A stretch of 19,166 bases of DNA from Candidatus Poribacteria bacterium (lineage in GTDB: Bacteria; Poribacteria; WGA-4E; GCA-2687025), in assembly GCA_002687025.1 (NCBI GenBank), contig NYZG01000261.1:1-19166 (forward strand). The letters run 5' to 3'. Of the stretch, positions 6,521 through 13,763 are shown piece after piece. Position 1 is the stretch's first letter; every line of letters starts with the position of its first letter. Under the pieces are notes generated by a model. That model saw only the letters and a program-made list of their open reading frames with translations, ran no database searches and had not been told where the DNA came from. The translations under genes and the position numbers were made by a program.

Positions 6521-7519
6521 TCAGTTCGGGTAGAGCGACGGCGCCGTTGGCTCGCCACTCTCAGCCGAGGCGTACGCCGCGTTGACGCACGACAGCACAC
6601 GCGCCATCGACGCAACATCGGCGATGGGCGGCTCGCCGGCGCGGAACCGTCGCACGACATCGGCGACGTAGTCGGCATAGTCCGGCTCGCCCTCAGGCGC
6701 CTTCACGACGCGCCCGTCTCGGAAGGCGAACGTCGGCCCGCCCCACTTGGTACCCTCGTTGCCGACGTATGCATGTTCCGCGCTGACGGCGATCGTGTCT
6801 TCCTTGGGCTCCGCGGGGATGAGATAGCCGGACTCCAGCGTCGCCACGGCGCCGGATTCCGTGCGCATGAACACGCTCGCCAGGTCCTCCACCGTCTCGC
6901 CGTGTAGCCGATTGCTGGTCTGGCAGAACACGCGCGTGACCGGCTCGCGGACGAGCTGGAGGAACAGGTCGATGAAGTGCGTGCCGAAGTTGATCATGCA
7001 GCCGCCGCCCGCGTGCTCGCGTCGCAGCACCCAGGGGCATCCGTCGTCGACGTACCGCTGCATCGGCCCGCCAATGAACCGCCCCTGGAAGTGGTGGATG
7101 GGGCCGAGCTCCTCGCGCATTCGCAGCAGCGCCCCGCCGTAGCCGCCCATGCGACGCACGAACGCGACCCCCGCGAACATCCCCGACGACTCAATGCCCT
7201 CGACGAGCGGAGCCAGGTCGGCCGCGTCGAGAGCCATCGGCTTTTCCATCGCGAACGGCTGCTCGCGTTCCACGAGTAGCCGTGCGAGGCCGATCATGCG
7301 GTAGTGGGGCGCGAAGGCGAAGACGAAGTCAACCCTCTCGCGGTCGAGCAGGTCGGCGGCCGAGCCGTACGCCGCGCAGCCGATGCTCTCGCCCCAGGAT
7401 CGCGCGCAGCCTACGTTCGCGTCGCTCACCGCGACGATCTCGACCCCGTCGACATCGCGCAGCCCGTCGACGTACATGCCCACGTGCCAGTGGTCGACTT
7501 CCAGCAGCGCGACGCGCAT
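6521..7519 (-). CDS. Gfo/Idh/MocA-family oxidoreductase with atypical nucleotide-binding loop
   Basis: The 332-aa protein has the family size. The catalytic-type EKP is at 92-94 (AMEKPMALDAADL), and the C-terminal domain carries MINFGTHFIDLFLQ with His181 and Asp184. The family oxidises or epimerises sugars, inositols and similar compounds with NAD(P). At the N-terminus the usual GxGxxG loop is replaced by EVDHWHVGMY, which keeps the strand (MRVALLE) but loses the glycines. Such loops occur in some Gfo/Idh subgroups, so cofactor binding may still be possible. ATG 7519 has GGGGGAG 3 nt upstream and begins 13 nt after the topA stop, so it is probably the last gene of the accD-topA transcript. 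The substrate is unknown. It is distinct from the second oxidoreductase in the window. Confidence 0.85.
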   Translation of the reverse strand: MRVALLEVDHWHVGMYVDGLRDVDGVEIVAVSDANVGCARSWGESIGCAAYGSAADLLDRERVDFVFAFAPHYRMIGLARLLVEREQPFAMEKPMALDAADLAPLVEGIESSGMFAGVAFVRRMGGYGGALLRMREELGPIHHFQGRFIGGPMQRYVDDGCPWVLRREHAGGGCMINFGTHFIDLFLQLVREPVTRVFCQTSNRLHGETVEDLASVFMRTESGAVATLESGYLIPAEPKEDTIAVSAEHAYVGNEGTKWGGPTFAFRDGRVVKAPEGEPDYADYVADVVRRFRAGEPPIADVASMARVLSCVNAAYASAESGEPTAPSLYPN

Positions 7520-7532
7520 GGCTCCCCCGTTC

Positions 7533-9746
7533 CTATGCGTCCGCGGCCGGCTGCTCGGCGGGCGGTATGCCGTGCGTTGGCGCGGGGTTCTCCTCGGTCA
7601 CGGGCTCGGGGTCGCTCTTGTACCCGCACTCGTCGCGTCGGTAGCAGAGGTAGTAGTGACGCGTCTTCGTCACGCGATGGGTCAGGAACGGCGCCTCGCA
7701 CTCCGGGCAAGGCATGCCGGACACCGGCGGGTCCCACACGGCTGTCTTGCACGTCGGATACTCCGAGCAGCCGTAGAACACCTTGCCGCGACGGCTCTTG
7801 CGCTCCAGGAGCTCGCCGCTGTCGCACTCCGGGCACGCCACGCCGGTCTTGATCGGCTCCGCGGCCTTCTTGCCATCGAGCGGCTGCGTGGTTTTGCAGT
7901 CGGGGTATCCGGTGCAGCCGAGGAACTTCCCGTAGCGACCCCATTTGATCGCCATGGGCAGGCCGCACTCCTCGCACTCCTTGTCCGTCACCTCTTCGAT
8001 GCTCTTCTTCTCTTCGTACATCTTGTCGGCGGCGCCTTCCAGCGCCTCCGTGAACGGTCCGTAGAACTCGTCCATCACCTGGACCCAGTTGCGGCCGCCC
8101 TCTTCCACCTCGTCCAGGTCGGACTCCATCTTGGCGGTGAAGTCGATGTCGAGGATGTCCGGGAAGCTGCGCACGAGCATCTTCGTGACCATCTCGCCCA
8201 CGTCGGTCGGATGGAACCGCGCCTTGATGCGGTCGACGTACTTCCGGTTCTGGATCGTGGACATGATGGACGCGTACGTGCTGGGTCGGCCGATGCCACG
8301 CTCTTCGAGCTCGCGAATCAGCGACGCCTCCGAGTAACGCGGCGGCGGCTCCGTGAAGTGCTGCCCCGGATCAAGCTCGTGCAGATTCAGGGCTTCGCCG
8401 TCTTGGACGTCCGGGAGCGGCTGCTTGGCGTCTTCCTCGGCCGCCTTCTGCGACGACCCGTTCTCGGACGTCTCCATGAACACGTCGCGGAAGCCCGGGA
8501 ACCGCACGATCGACCCGGACGCGCGCAGCTTGTAGTCGCCAGCGTGGATGTCGATGGTCGTCAGGTCGAGAATCGCGTCGCTCATCTGGCTGGCGACGAA
8601 CCGCTTCCAGATGATGTCGTACAGCTTCATCTGCTCGTCGGTCAGCGAGCCCTTGAGCGACTCGGGCGTCCGCGCGACCGATGTCGGTCGGATGGCTTCG
8701 TGCGCGTCCTGGGCGCTCTTCTTCGTGCGGAACGCGTGCGGCTTCGCGGGGACGTAGTCGGCGCCGTAGCGACCGTCTATGAACTCGCGAGCCTCGGCAA
8801 TGGCATCGTCGGAGACGCGCACCGAGTCCGTGCGCATGTAGGTGATGAGCCCGACAAGATCGCGATCCGGGTCGCCCTCGTACAGCTGCTGGGCCACGGC
8901 CATCGTCTGGCGCGCGGTGGTGCGAAGGCGTCGCGCGGCCTCCTGCTGCAGCGTACTGGTGATGAACGGCGCCTTCGGCGACTGCTTCTGCTGCCGTTTC
9001 TTGACCGAGTCGACCACGAACGACTGCTGTCGCAGGTCGGTGGCGACTTCTTCGGCGCGCGCGCCGTCGATTCCGAAGCCGTACGACCCGAAGCCCGGCT
9101 TCTGCTCGCCGATGCGGTAAAGCCGCGCGACGAACTTCATCTTCGCGTCACCGTCCACGGTCGCCGCGACGGTCCAGTACTCCTCGGGCGTAAACGCGCG
9201 AATCTCGTCCTCGCGTTCGCAGACCAGCCGCACGGCGACGGACTGGACCCGCCCGGCGCTCAATCCCTTCTGCACGTTCCGCCACAGCAGCGGACTGATG
9301 CGGTACCCCACGAGTCGGTCCAGCACCCGTCGCGCCTGCTGCGCGTCAACACGCGACTGGTCTATCTCGCGCGGGCTCTGCATCGCGGCCGTGATGGCGT
9401 CAGGCGTGATTTCGTTGAACGTCACACGGCGGATCGGCTTCTTCGTCGTCTTGAGCTCTTCGGCCAGATGCCAGCAGATCGCCTCGCCCTCGCGATCCGG
9501 GTCCGCCGCGAGGATGATCTCGTCGGCCTCCTTCGCCGCCTTGCGGAGCGAGGCGATGACCTTCTTCTTGTCCTTGATGACCTCGTAAACAGGCGTGAAC
9601 CCGTTCTCGACATCCACGGACTCTTTAGAACGGGGCAGGTCACGCACGTGCCCCATCGAGGCCTGAACCGTATAGTCCTGGCCGAGGATCTTCTCGATCG
9701 TGCTCGCCTTGGCCGGCGATTCCACGATCACGAGTCGTCTGGGCAT
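7533..9746 (-). CDS. topA: DNA topoisomerase I (type IA)
   Basis: The 737-aa enzyme relaxes negatively supercoiled DNA by transient single-strand cleavage. The Toprim domain begins LVIVESPAKASTIEKIL (Glu9) and holds LAADPDREGEAICWHL (about 79-94) with the metal-binding Asp residues. The catalytic tyrosine is Tyr303 in ITYMRTDSVRVS. After the core come three C-terminal zinc-ribbon motifs: CEECGLPM...GCTGYPDC, CPECDSGE...GCSEYPTC and CPECEAPF...CYRRDEC. The tail is Pro/Ala-rich. The start is placed at ATG 9746 because AGGGGA lies 5 nt upstream and PRRLVIVESPAK follows; an ATG 30 nt earlier adds ten non-conserved residues. It lies 34 nt after accD in the same direction. This differs from the common dprA-topA-trmFO arrangement. 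Confidence 0.97.
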   Translation of the reverse strand: MPRRLVIVESPAKASTIEKILGQDYTVQASMGHVRDLPRSKESVDVENGFTPVYEVIKDKKKVIASLRKAAKEADEIILAADPDREGEAICWHLAEELKTTKKPIRRVTFNEITPDAITAAMQSPREIDQSRVDAQQARRVLDRLVGYRISPLLWRNVQKGLSAGRVQSVAVRLVCEREDEIRAFTPEEYWTVAATVDGDAKMKFVARLYRIGEQKPGFGSYGFGIDGARAEEVATDLRQQSFVVDSVKKRQQKQSPKAPFITSTLQQEAARRLRTTARQTMAVAQQLYEGDPDRDLVGLITYMRTDSVRVSDDAIAEAREFIDGRYGADYVPAKPHAFRTKKSAQDAHEAIRPTSVARTPESLKGSLTDEQMKLYDIIWKRFVASQMSDAILDLTTIDIHAGDYKLRASGSIVRFPGFRDVFMETSENGSSQKAAEEDAKQPLPDVQDGEALNLHELDPGQHFTEPPPRYSEASLIRELEERGIGRPSTYASIMSTIQNRKYVDRIKARFHPTDVGEMVTKMLVRSFPDILDIDFTAKMESDLDEVEEGGRNWVQVMDEFYGPFTEALEGAADKMYEEKKSIEEVTDKECEECGLPMAIKWGRYGKFLGCTGYPDCKTTQPLDGKKAAEPIKTGVACPECDSGELLERKSRRGKVFYGCSEYPTCKTAVWDPPVSGMPCPECEAPFLTHRVTKTRHYYLCYRRDECGYKSDPEPVTEENPAPTHGIPPAEQPAADA

Positions 9747-9780
9747 CTGTTCCCCTACAAGCGGATAACCGACCACGTCA

Positions 9781-10572
9781 TCACAACGCCGCGGCCGGCG
9801 GTTTGTTCGCCACGAAATTCAGCAGGTCGAGCAACGTCGCGCGCAGCTCCGCGCGCGGAACAACCATATCCAGCATGCCGTTCGCCATGAGCGCCTCGGC
9901 CGATTGCAGCTCCGGCGGCATCTTCTCCCCGATCGCCGCGCGAGCCCGCGGCCCCGCGAACCCTATCATGGCCCCCGGTTCCGCGATAATGACATGGCCG
10001 AGCGTCACGAAGCTGGCGGCGGTGCCGCCCATCGTCGGATTCGTCACCACCGAGATGTAGAACAGTCCCGCGTCGGCGTGCCTGCGGGCGGCCGCGCTCG
10101 TCTTCGCCATCTGCATGAGTGCCACGGTGCCCTCGTCCATGCGGGCGCCCGCGCCCGAGCCTGACACGATCACCACGGGCAGCCCCCGCTCGATGCCCAC
10201 CTCGAAGCACCGCGTGATTTTCTCGCCAACCACAGACCCCATGCTCCCCATAATGAAGTGCATGTCCGTCACGCCGAGGACGACGCCGCACCCTCCGATG
10301 GCGCCGGTTCCCGTGACCATCTCCGAGGGAAGGCCGGTGCGTGCGCGGTACGTGTCCAGGCGCGCGGCGTACCGTGGGAACCCCAGAAAATCGACGGAGT
10401 AAAGATCGTCGGCAAATCCCTCGAACGTGTCGCGGTCCATGAGCAGGTCGCGCCGTTCGCGCGCCGTGAGAGGGTAGTGGAATCCGCACTCGGGGCACAC
10501 CTTGTGGTTCTCGATGAACCCGTCGCCCGATATGTCGGCTTCGCACTTCTGGCAGGCTGCGGACTCACTCAC
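9781..10572 (-). CDS. accD: Acetyl-CoA carboxylase carboxyltransferase subunit beta
   Basis: The 263-aa protein carries out, with AccA, transfer of the carboxyl group from biotin-carboxyl carrier protein to acetyl-CoA, the first committed step of fatty-acid synthesis. The N-terminal zinc finger is CQKC (8-11) and CPEC (26-29), followed by GFHYPLTARERRDLL. The core has GGCGVVLGVTDMHFIMGSMG, then SGSGAGARMDEGTVALMQMAKT and TNPTMGGTAASFVTLGHVII, all typical of AccD. Length is slightly under the usual 280-300 because the extreme N-terminus is short. The start is GTG 10572: an in-frame stop lies just upstream and no in-frame ATG precedes the zinc finger. The ribosome site (AGAAG) is weak. No accA is in the window. 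It leads an operon with topA. Confidence 0.96.
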   Translation of the reverse strand: MSESAACQKCEADISGDGFIENHKVCPECGFHYPLTARERRDLLMDRDTFEGFADDLYSVDFLGFPRYAARLDTYRARTGLPSEMVTGTGAIGGCGVVLGVTDMHFIMGSMGSVVGEKITRCFEVGIERGLPVVIVSGSGAGARMDEGTVALMQMAKTSAAARRHADAGLFYISVVTNPTMGGTAASFVTLGHVIIAEPGAMIGFAGPRARAAIGEKMPPELQSAEALMANGMLDMVVPRAELRATLLDLLNFVANKPPAAAL

Positions 10573-10654
10573 GACATCTTCTCGCGGCTCTTAGTGTGTA
10601 CGCGCGCCGCGCGTCGTCGGGCCGTGGGCACGGTAGCGACGTCGGCGCGTCCCA

Positions 10655-10684
10655 AGTCTAGGGCAGCGAATTCTGGCTTTTCAA
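10655..10684 (-). promoter_or_regulatory. sigma70-like promoter of the accD-topA operon
   Basis: On the minus strand TTGAAA (10684-10679) and TAGACT (10660-10655) are separated by 18 nt. These match 5 of 6 and 4 of 6 consensus bases in a region otherwise very GC-rich. The implied leader before the accD GTG is about 75 nt. Confidence 0.5.
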
Positions 10685-10728
10685 GGGGAGTTGCGGCCCG
10701 CCCCAGGATCGCGCCGCGGTTTCCCGGC

Positions 10729-10750
10729 CGCCTCGAACGCCTGCGAGGCG
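10729..10750 (-). terminator. possible hairpin after the tandem lipoprotein genes
   Basis: CGCCTCG (10729-10735) and CGAGGCG (10744-10750) form a 7-bp stem with an 8-nt loop, 13-34 nt after the lipoprotein stop. The outer bases CGGC and GCCG could extend it with a bulge. There is no U-tract, so termination is uncertain. Confidence 0.28.
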
Positions 10751-10762
10751 AGCGGCCGCGCG

Positions 10763-11398
10763 TTACCGCGGGACAGGCTGGATGCTGGGAGCTACGCGCC
10801 GAATCCCTCCCAGCGAAATCGGCCCCAACGGCAGAAACAGCGCCAGGTAGCCTTCGGCGCGGAACGATATCCGGATGTCCTGCTCAGCCGGAGCCAGGAC
10901 GACGAACGCCCCGCCCGCGTCCGTGGTCGCCCGCTGCACGCTGCATATGCCGGCCGAGCACGTCACCTGTACGGCGGCGCCTACGACGGGCTTGCCGCTG
11001 GCGGCGTCGGTCAGCGTCCCGGCGACCTTCGGGATGTCCGCCATCAGTTCCCCGTCACCCACGAGGACGAACCGACCCAGGTCCAGAGTCTGCCCGGCCG
11101 CCAGCGCCACGTCGCGCGCGGCGTCGTTGACCTGGTACCCGAACGCGCGCACTTCGAGCCGGTACACCCCAGATGGCAACTCGGCCACGCTGAACTGGCC
11201 GTCACGGAACTCAGCGCGCCGCACCTCCCGTTCGCCGACCAGCACGACGACCTCGGCGATCGAGATGTCGATTGGCGCGGTGAAGCCCTGGATCGTGCCG
11301 GTCTCCGGCCCAACGTCCACGATGTCCGCGGATGGGCCCTCCCCACAGCCCCACAACAGCGCGCCGGCGCACAGGGCGGCGGCAATCCGCGGGTTCAC
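10763..11398 (-). CDS. Lipoprotein with carboxypeptidase-regulatory-like domain (paralogue B)
   Basis: The 211-aa protein starts at GTG 11398, which overlaps the previous stop in a GTGA tetranucleotide and has GAGGGC upstream. A lipobox LWGC (Cys18) follows a short hydrophobic segment. A first beta-rich unit (about 33-113) includes LPSGVYRLEVRAFGY, typical of carboxypeptidase-regulatory-like (transthyretin-like) folds. A second unit (about 123-185) has VAGTLTDAASGKPVVGAAV, then TTDAGGAFVV and FRAEGY. It contains C147-S-A-G-I-C152, possibly a small disulfide loop. The longer open frame upstream of 11398 is Arg-rich and lies over the preceding gene, so it is rejected. The partner gene upstream encodes a clear paralogue, including the same Cys pair. 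The likely role is as a cell-surface structural or binding protein; no enzyme motif is seen. Confidence 0.82.
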   Translation of the reverse strand: MNPRIAAALCAGALLWGCGEGPSADIVDVGPETGTIQGFTAPIDISIAEVVVLVGEREVRRAEFRDGQFSVAELPSGVYRLEVRAFGYQVNDAARDVALAAGQTLDLGRFVLVGDGELMADIPKVAGTLTDAASGKPVVGAAVQVTCSAGICSVQRATTDAGGAFVVLAPAEQDIRISFRAEGYLALFLPLGPISLGGIRRVAPSIQPVPR

Positions 11399-12060
11399 GG
11401 CAAGCCCTCGGTTAGGCGAGCGGCCGGTGCCTCGAAGGCCGCGCCGGCAGCCAGAGCGTCGATCCTGATGAACACCGGCCCATAGCCGGCCTTCTGGAAG
11501 ACGAGCCGGGCATCCAACTCCGGCCAGATCGCTACTTCGAACCGCCCGTCCTCGTCCGTCACCGCGGTGATGTTCGAACACACGCCGGCGCGGCATTCGA
11601 CGGTAACCTGCACATCGCGCATGGCGTCGCCGGTCAGGTCATCCACAGCGCGTCCTTGTATCGTCGCCGCAGCCGCGACCGGCCGCATCGTGATCAGCGG
11701 GGCCTCGACCTGCTCGCCTCGCGCCACGATCACGTTGCGGGCCGACGTGTCGGTGAAGAACCCCGGCCCCGACGCGATCAGATTGTATTCGCCCGCTGGG
11801 ATGTCCCGCAGAGCGTAGAGACCGTCGTCGTCGGTGGACGCGATCGCACTCGAGACGCCGTTCCGCACGCCGATGACGCCGACGCCGGACACCCGCGGCT
11901 CGACCTGTCCTCGGATCGTCGTGACGGCCGAGTCGATGTCTGTCGGGACGGCAGGGGCGTCCGGCGTGTAATCGGCCCCGCAACCGCACGCGACGACGCA
12001 CACGGCAACGAGGCCGAGAGCCGAGAGACCGGCGCCGTAGTCGTTCAGAAGTCTCCTCAT
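11395..12060 (-). CDS. Lipoprotein with carboxypeptidase-regulatory-like domains (paralogue A)
   Basis: The 221-aa protein starts at ATG 12060 and has a hydrophobic signal with lipobox VVAC (Cys25). The first domain (about 47-115) contains TDDDGLYALRDIPAGEYNLI, the classic signature of carboxypeptidase-regulatory-like or Cna B-type folds. The second domain (about 132-200) has IQGRAVDDLTGDAMRDVQVTV, then VTDEDGRFEVAIWPE and FQKAGYGPVF, with C156-R-A-G-V-C161. The downstream gene has the same domain order and the same C-x-[AG]-G-[VI]-C pair, so the pair arose by tandem duplication and has diverged strongly. They are translationally coupled through GTGA. No enzyme motif is visible; adhesion or surface display is a reasonable guess. 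The ribosome site is weak, and a candidate promoter sits almost at the start codon. Confidence 0.83.
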   Translation of the reverse strand: MRRLLNDYGAGLSALGLVAVCVVACGCGADYTPDAPAVPTDIDSAVTTIRGQVEPRVSGVGVIGVRNGVSSAIASTDDDGLYALRDIPAGEYNLIASGPGFFTDTSARNVIVARGEQVEAPLITMRPVAAAATIQGRAVDDLTGDAMRDVQVTVECRAGVCSNITAVTDEDGRFEVAIWPELDARLVFQKAGYGPVFIRIDALAAGAAFEAPAARLTEGLP

Positions 12061-12069
12061 ACGTTCTCA

Positions 12070-12099
12070 TCACTACGGCGCCCGTCACACACGAGTCAA
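12070..12099 (-). promoter_or_regulatory. weak promoter candidate giving a near-leaderless lipoprotein transcript
   Basis: On the minus strand TTGACT (12099-12094) and TAGTGA (12075-12070) are separated by 18 nt. The -35 matches 5 of 6 consensus bases; the -10 is poor. Transcription would begin about 3 nt before the lipoprotein ATG. Confidence 0.2.
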
Positions 12100-12127
12100 T
12101 GCCACGCCCGCTGGGACTGCCTGTTGC

Positions 12128-12142
12128 GGGTGCGCAGCACCC
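12128..12142 (-). other. short hairpin between response regulator and lipoprotein genes
   Basis: GGGTGC (12128-12133) and GCACCC (12137-12142) form a perfect 6-bp stem with a 3-nt loop in the 257-nt gap at 12061-12317. No U-tract follows. The rest of the gap has no supported gene. The hairpin could be a weak terminator for the upstream operon or part of a leader. Confidence 0.25.
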
Positions 12143-12317
12143 TCCCGGGCCGACGCGACAGGCGGCCGATGCTACCTGTGCCCGCTGTGCGCAGGCGGCT
12201 GTACGCGGCGCGCTCGCGGTCGTTGGCCGGCGCGGTCTGAGCTCTCGCGCGCCGAGTCGTGAAGGCGAACGGGGAGGCGGTCGCGGGCCATCCCACGCTG
12301 AGCGCCTGCCGCGGGAG

Positions 12318-13763
12318 TTAGGGGAGTTCGCCGTCCGGCCGCCGTATTCGGACGTCCTTGCTGATCTGGTAGCGTTCCATCTTGCTGCGGAGCGTGTTCC
12401 GCGCGATGCCGAGCACTTCCGCGGCGCGCTTCTGGTTCCCCTGGAAGTGCTCCAGCGCGCGCGTCAGCAGCAGTCGTTCGACGTGTGTCATCACGCCCTC
12501 GTCGGGCGGCGTCTCCAGGAAGGCATCGAACCCCTGCATGAGCATCGATTCGGTGTCGGCCGGGCGGACGGCCGCCGGTGGCTCTCCCGCCTCGCCGTGC
12601 AGGTGTAGGTCGGCGCGGGTGATCGTTCCTCCTCGACTCAGCAGCATGGCGCGTCGGAGGGTGTTCTCGAGCTCACGGACGTTCCCCGGCCACGCGTATG
12701 CCTCGAGGAACTCCAGCACGTCGTCCCCGATGATGTCCACCGTCTTGCCGAGCTCTCGGCTGAACCGGCCGAAGAAGTAGTTGACCAACTCCGCCACGTC
12801 GCCCCTGCGGTCTCGTAGCGGCGGCATGGGGATGGTGACGACGTTGAGTCTGTAGTAGAGGTCCTCGCGGAACTGCCCGCGCTCCACGGCGCTCTGGAGG
12901 TGCTTGTTCGTGACGGCTATCGTGCGCACGTCGACGCGTATCGTGCCGGAGCCTCCCACGCGGGTGATCTCGCCATCCTGAAGCACTCGCAGGAGCTTCG
13001 CTTGGAGACCTATGGGCATGTCGCCGATTTCGTCGAGGAAGATCGTGCCGCCGTCGCACTCCTCGAACCTCCCGATCCGCGCGCGGTCGGCACCGGTGAA
13101 GGAGCCGCGCTCGTGCCCGAACAACTCGCTCTCCAGCAGGTTCTCCGGGATGGCGGCGCAGTTGATGGGCGCCATGTGGCGCGAGCCGCGCGGGCCGTAC
13201 TTCCAGATCGCCCGCGCAACGAGGTCCTTGCCCGTACCGCTCTCACCGGTGATCAGCACGGTCACGTCGGTCTCCGCGACGCGGCCGATCATCTTGTACA
13301 CCTCCTGCATCGCAGGAGACGAGCCGATCATGTTAACCGGCTCGTCGGCGCCGTCCGAGGCGGGCACGGAGTAAGAGGATGCGCTGCTGGTCTCTTGGCG
13401 CTGCTCGGCGTCGTCGAGCGCCTGCTCGATGCTCTCGCGCATCTTGTCCATCTCGGGCGGCTTCGTGAAGTACTCGTAAGCCCCGAGCTTCATCGCCTCG
13501 ATGGTGTGCCGAGTGGTCGTGAACGCCGTCATCACGATGACGGGCAGTAGCGGATGCTCGTCGCGTACGCGCTGCAGCGCGTCCAGGCCGCTCATCCCGG
13601 GAAGACTGATGTCCATGATCACGAGGTCCGCTCGGCCATCCTCGATGATGACGAGGCCGTCCTCGGCGGTAGTCGCCTTCTCCAGCCGGTACTGGTCCCC
13701 CAGCACGCGCTGGAAGGCGAAGTGGATGTTCTGCTCGTCGTCCACGATAAGGATGGTCTTCAC
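12318..13763 (-). CDS. NtrC-family sigma54-dependent response regulator
   Basis: The 481-aa activator has a receiver domain (about 1-120) with D8/D9, phospho-acceptor D51, T79 and K101. An AAA+ sigma54-interaction domain (about 144-380) has Walker A GESGTGKD (173-180), Walker B GGTIFLDEIGDM (238-249) and arginine-finger region FREDLYYRLN. A Fis-type helix-turn-helix ends the protein (about 438-466: NQKRAAEVLGIARNTLRSKM). The sigma54-contact loop reads GSFTGA instead of GAFTGA, a conservative change seen in other activators and likely functional. It begins at GTG 13763 in a GTGA overlap with the histidine-kinase stop, so the two form a cognate pair. It should activate sigma54 promoters; a -24/-12-like element lies at 984-999 of this window, but a regulatory link is only a hypothesis. 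Confidence 0.96.
   Translation of the reverse strand: MKTILIVDDEQNIHFAFQRVLGDQYRLEKATTAEDGLVIIEDGRADLVIMDISLPGMSGLDALQRVRDEHPLLPVIVMTAFTTTRHTIEAMKLGAYEYFTKPPEMDKMRESIEQALDDAEQRQETSSASSYSVPASDGADEPVNMIGSSPAMQEVYKMIGRVAETDVTVLITGESGTGKDLVARAIWKYGPRGSRHMAPINCAAIPENLLESELFGHERGSFTGADRARIGRFEECDGGTIFLDEIGDMPIGLQAKLLRVLQDGEITRVGGSGTIRVDVRTIAVTNKHLQSAVERGQFREDLYYRLNVVTIPMPPLRDRRGDVAELVNYFFGRFSRELGKTVDIIGDDVLEFLEAYAWPGNVRELENTLRRAMLLSRGGTITRADLHLHGEAGEPPAAVRPADTESMLMQGFDAFLETPPDEGVMTHVERLLLTRALEHFQGNQKRAAEVLGIARNTLRSKMERYQISKDVRIRRPDGELP

Noticed and set aside
7383..9890. An 835-codon open frame on the plus strand, antisense to topA.
   Set aside because: It is the mirror of a strong topA gene in GC-rich DNA, is dominated by Arg, Val, Leu and His, has no recognisable domain or ribosome site, and runs across three genes.
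12096..12296. A 66-codon minus-strand frame in the gap after the response regulator.
   Set aside because: Arg-rich, no ribosome site, no hydrophobic or conserved pattern; typical of random frames at this GC content.
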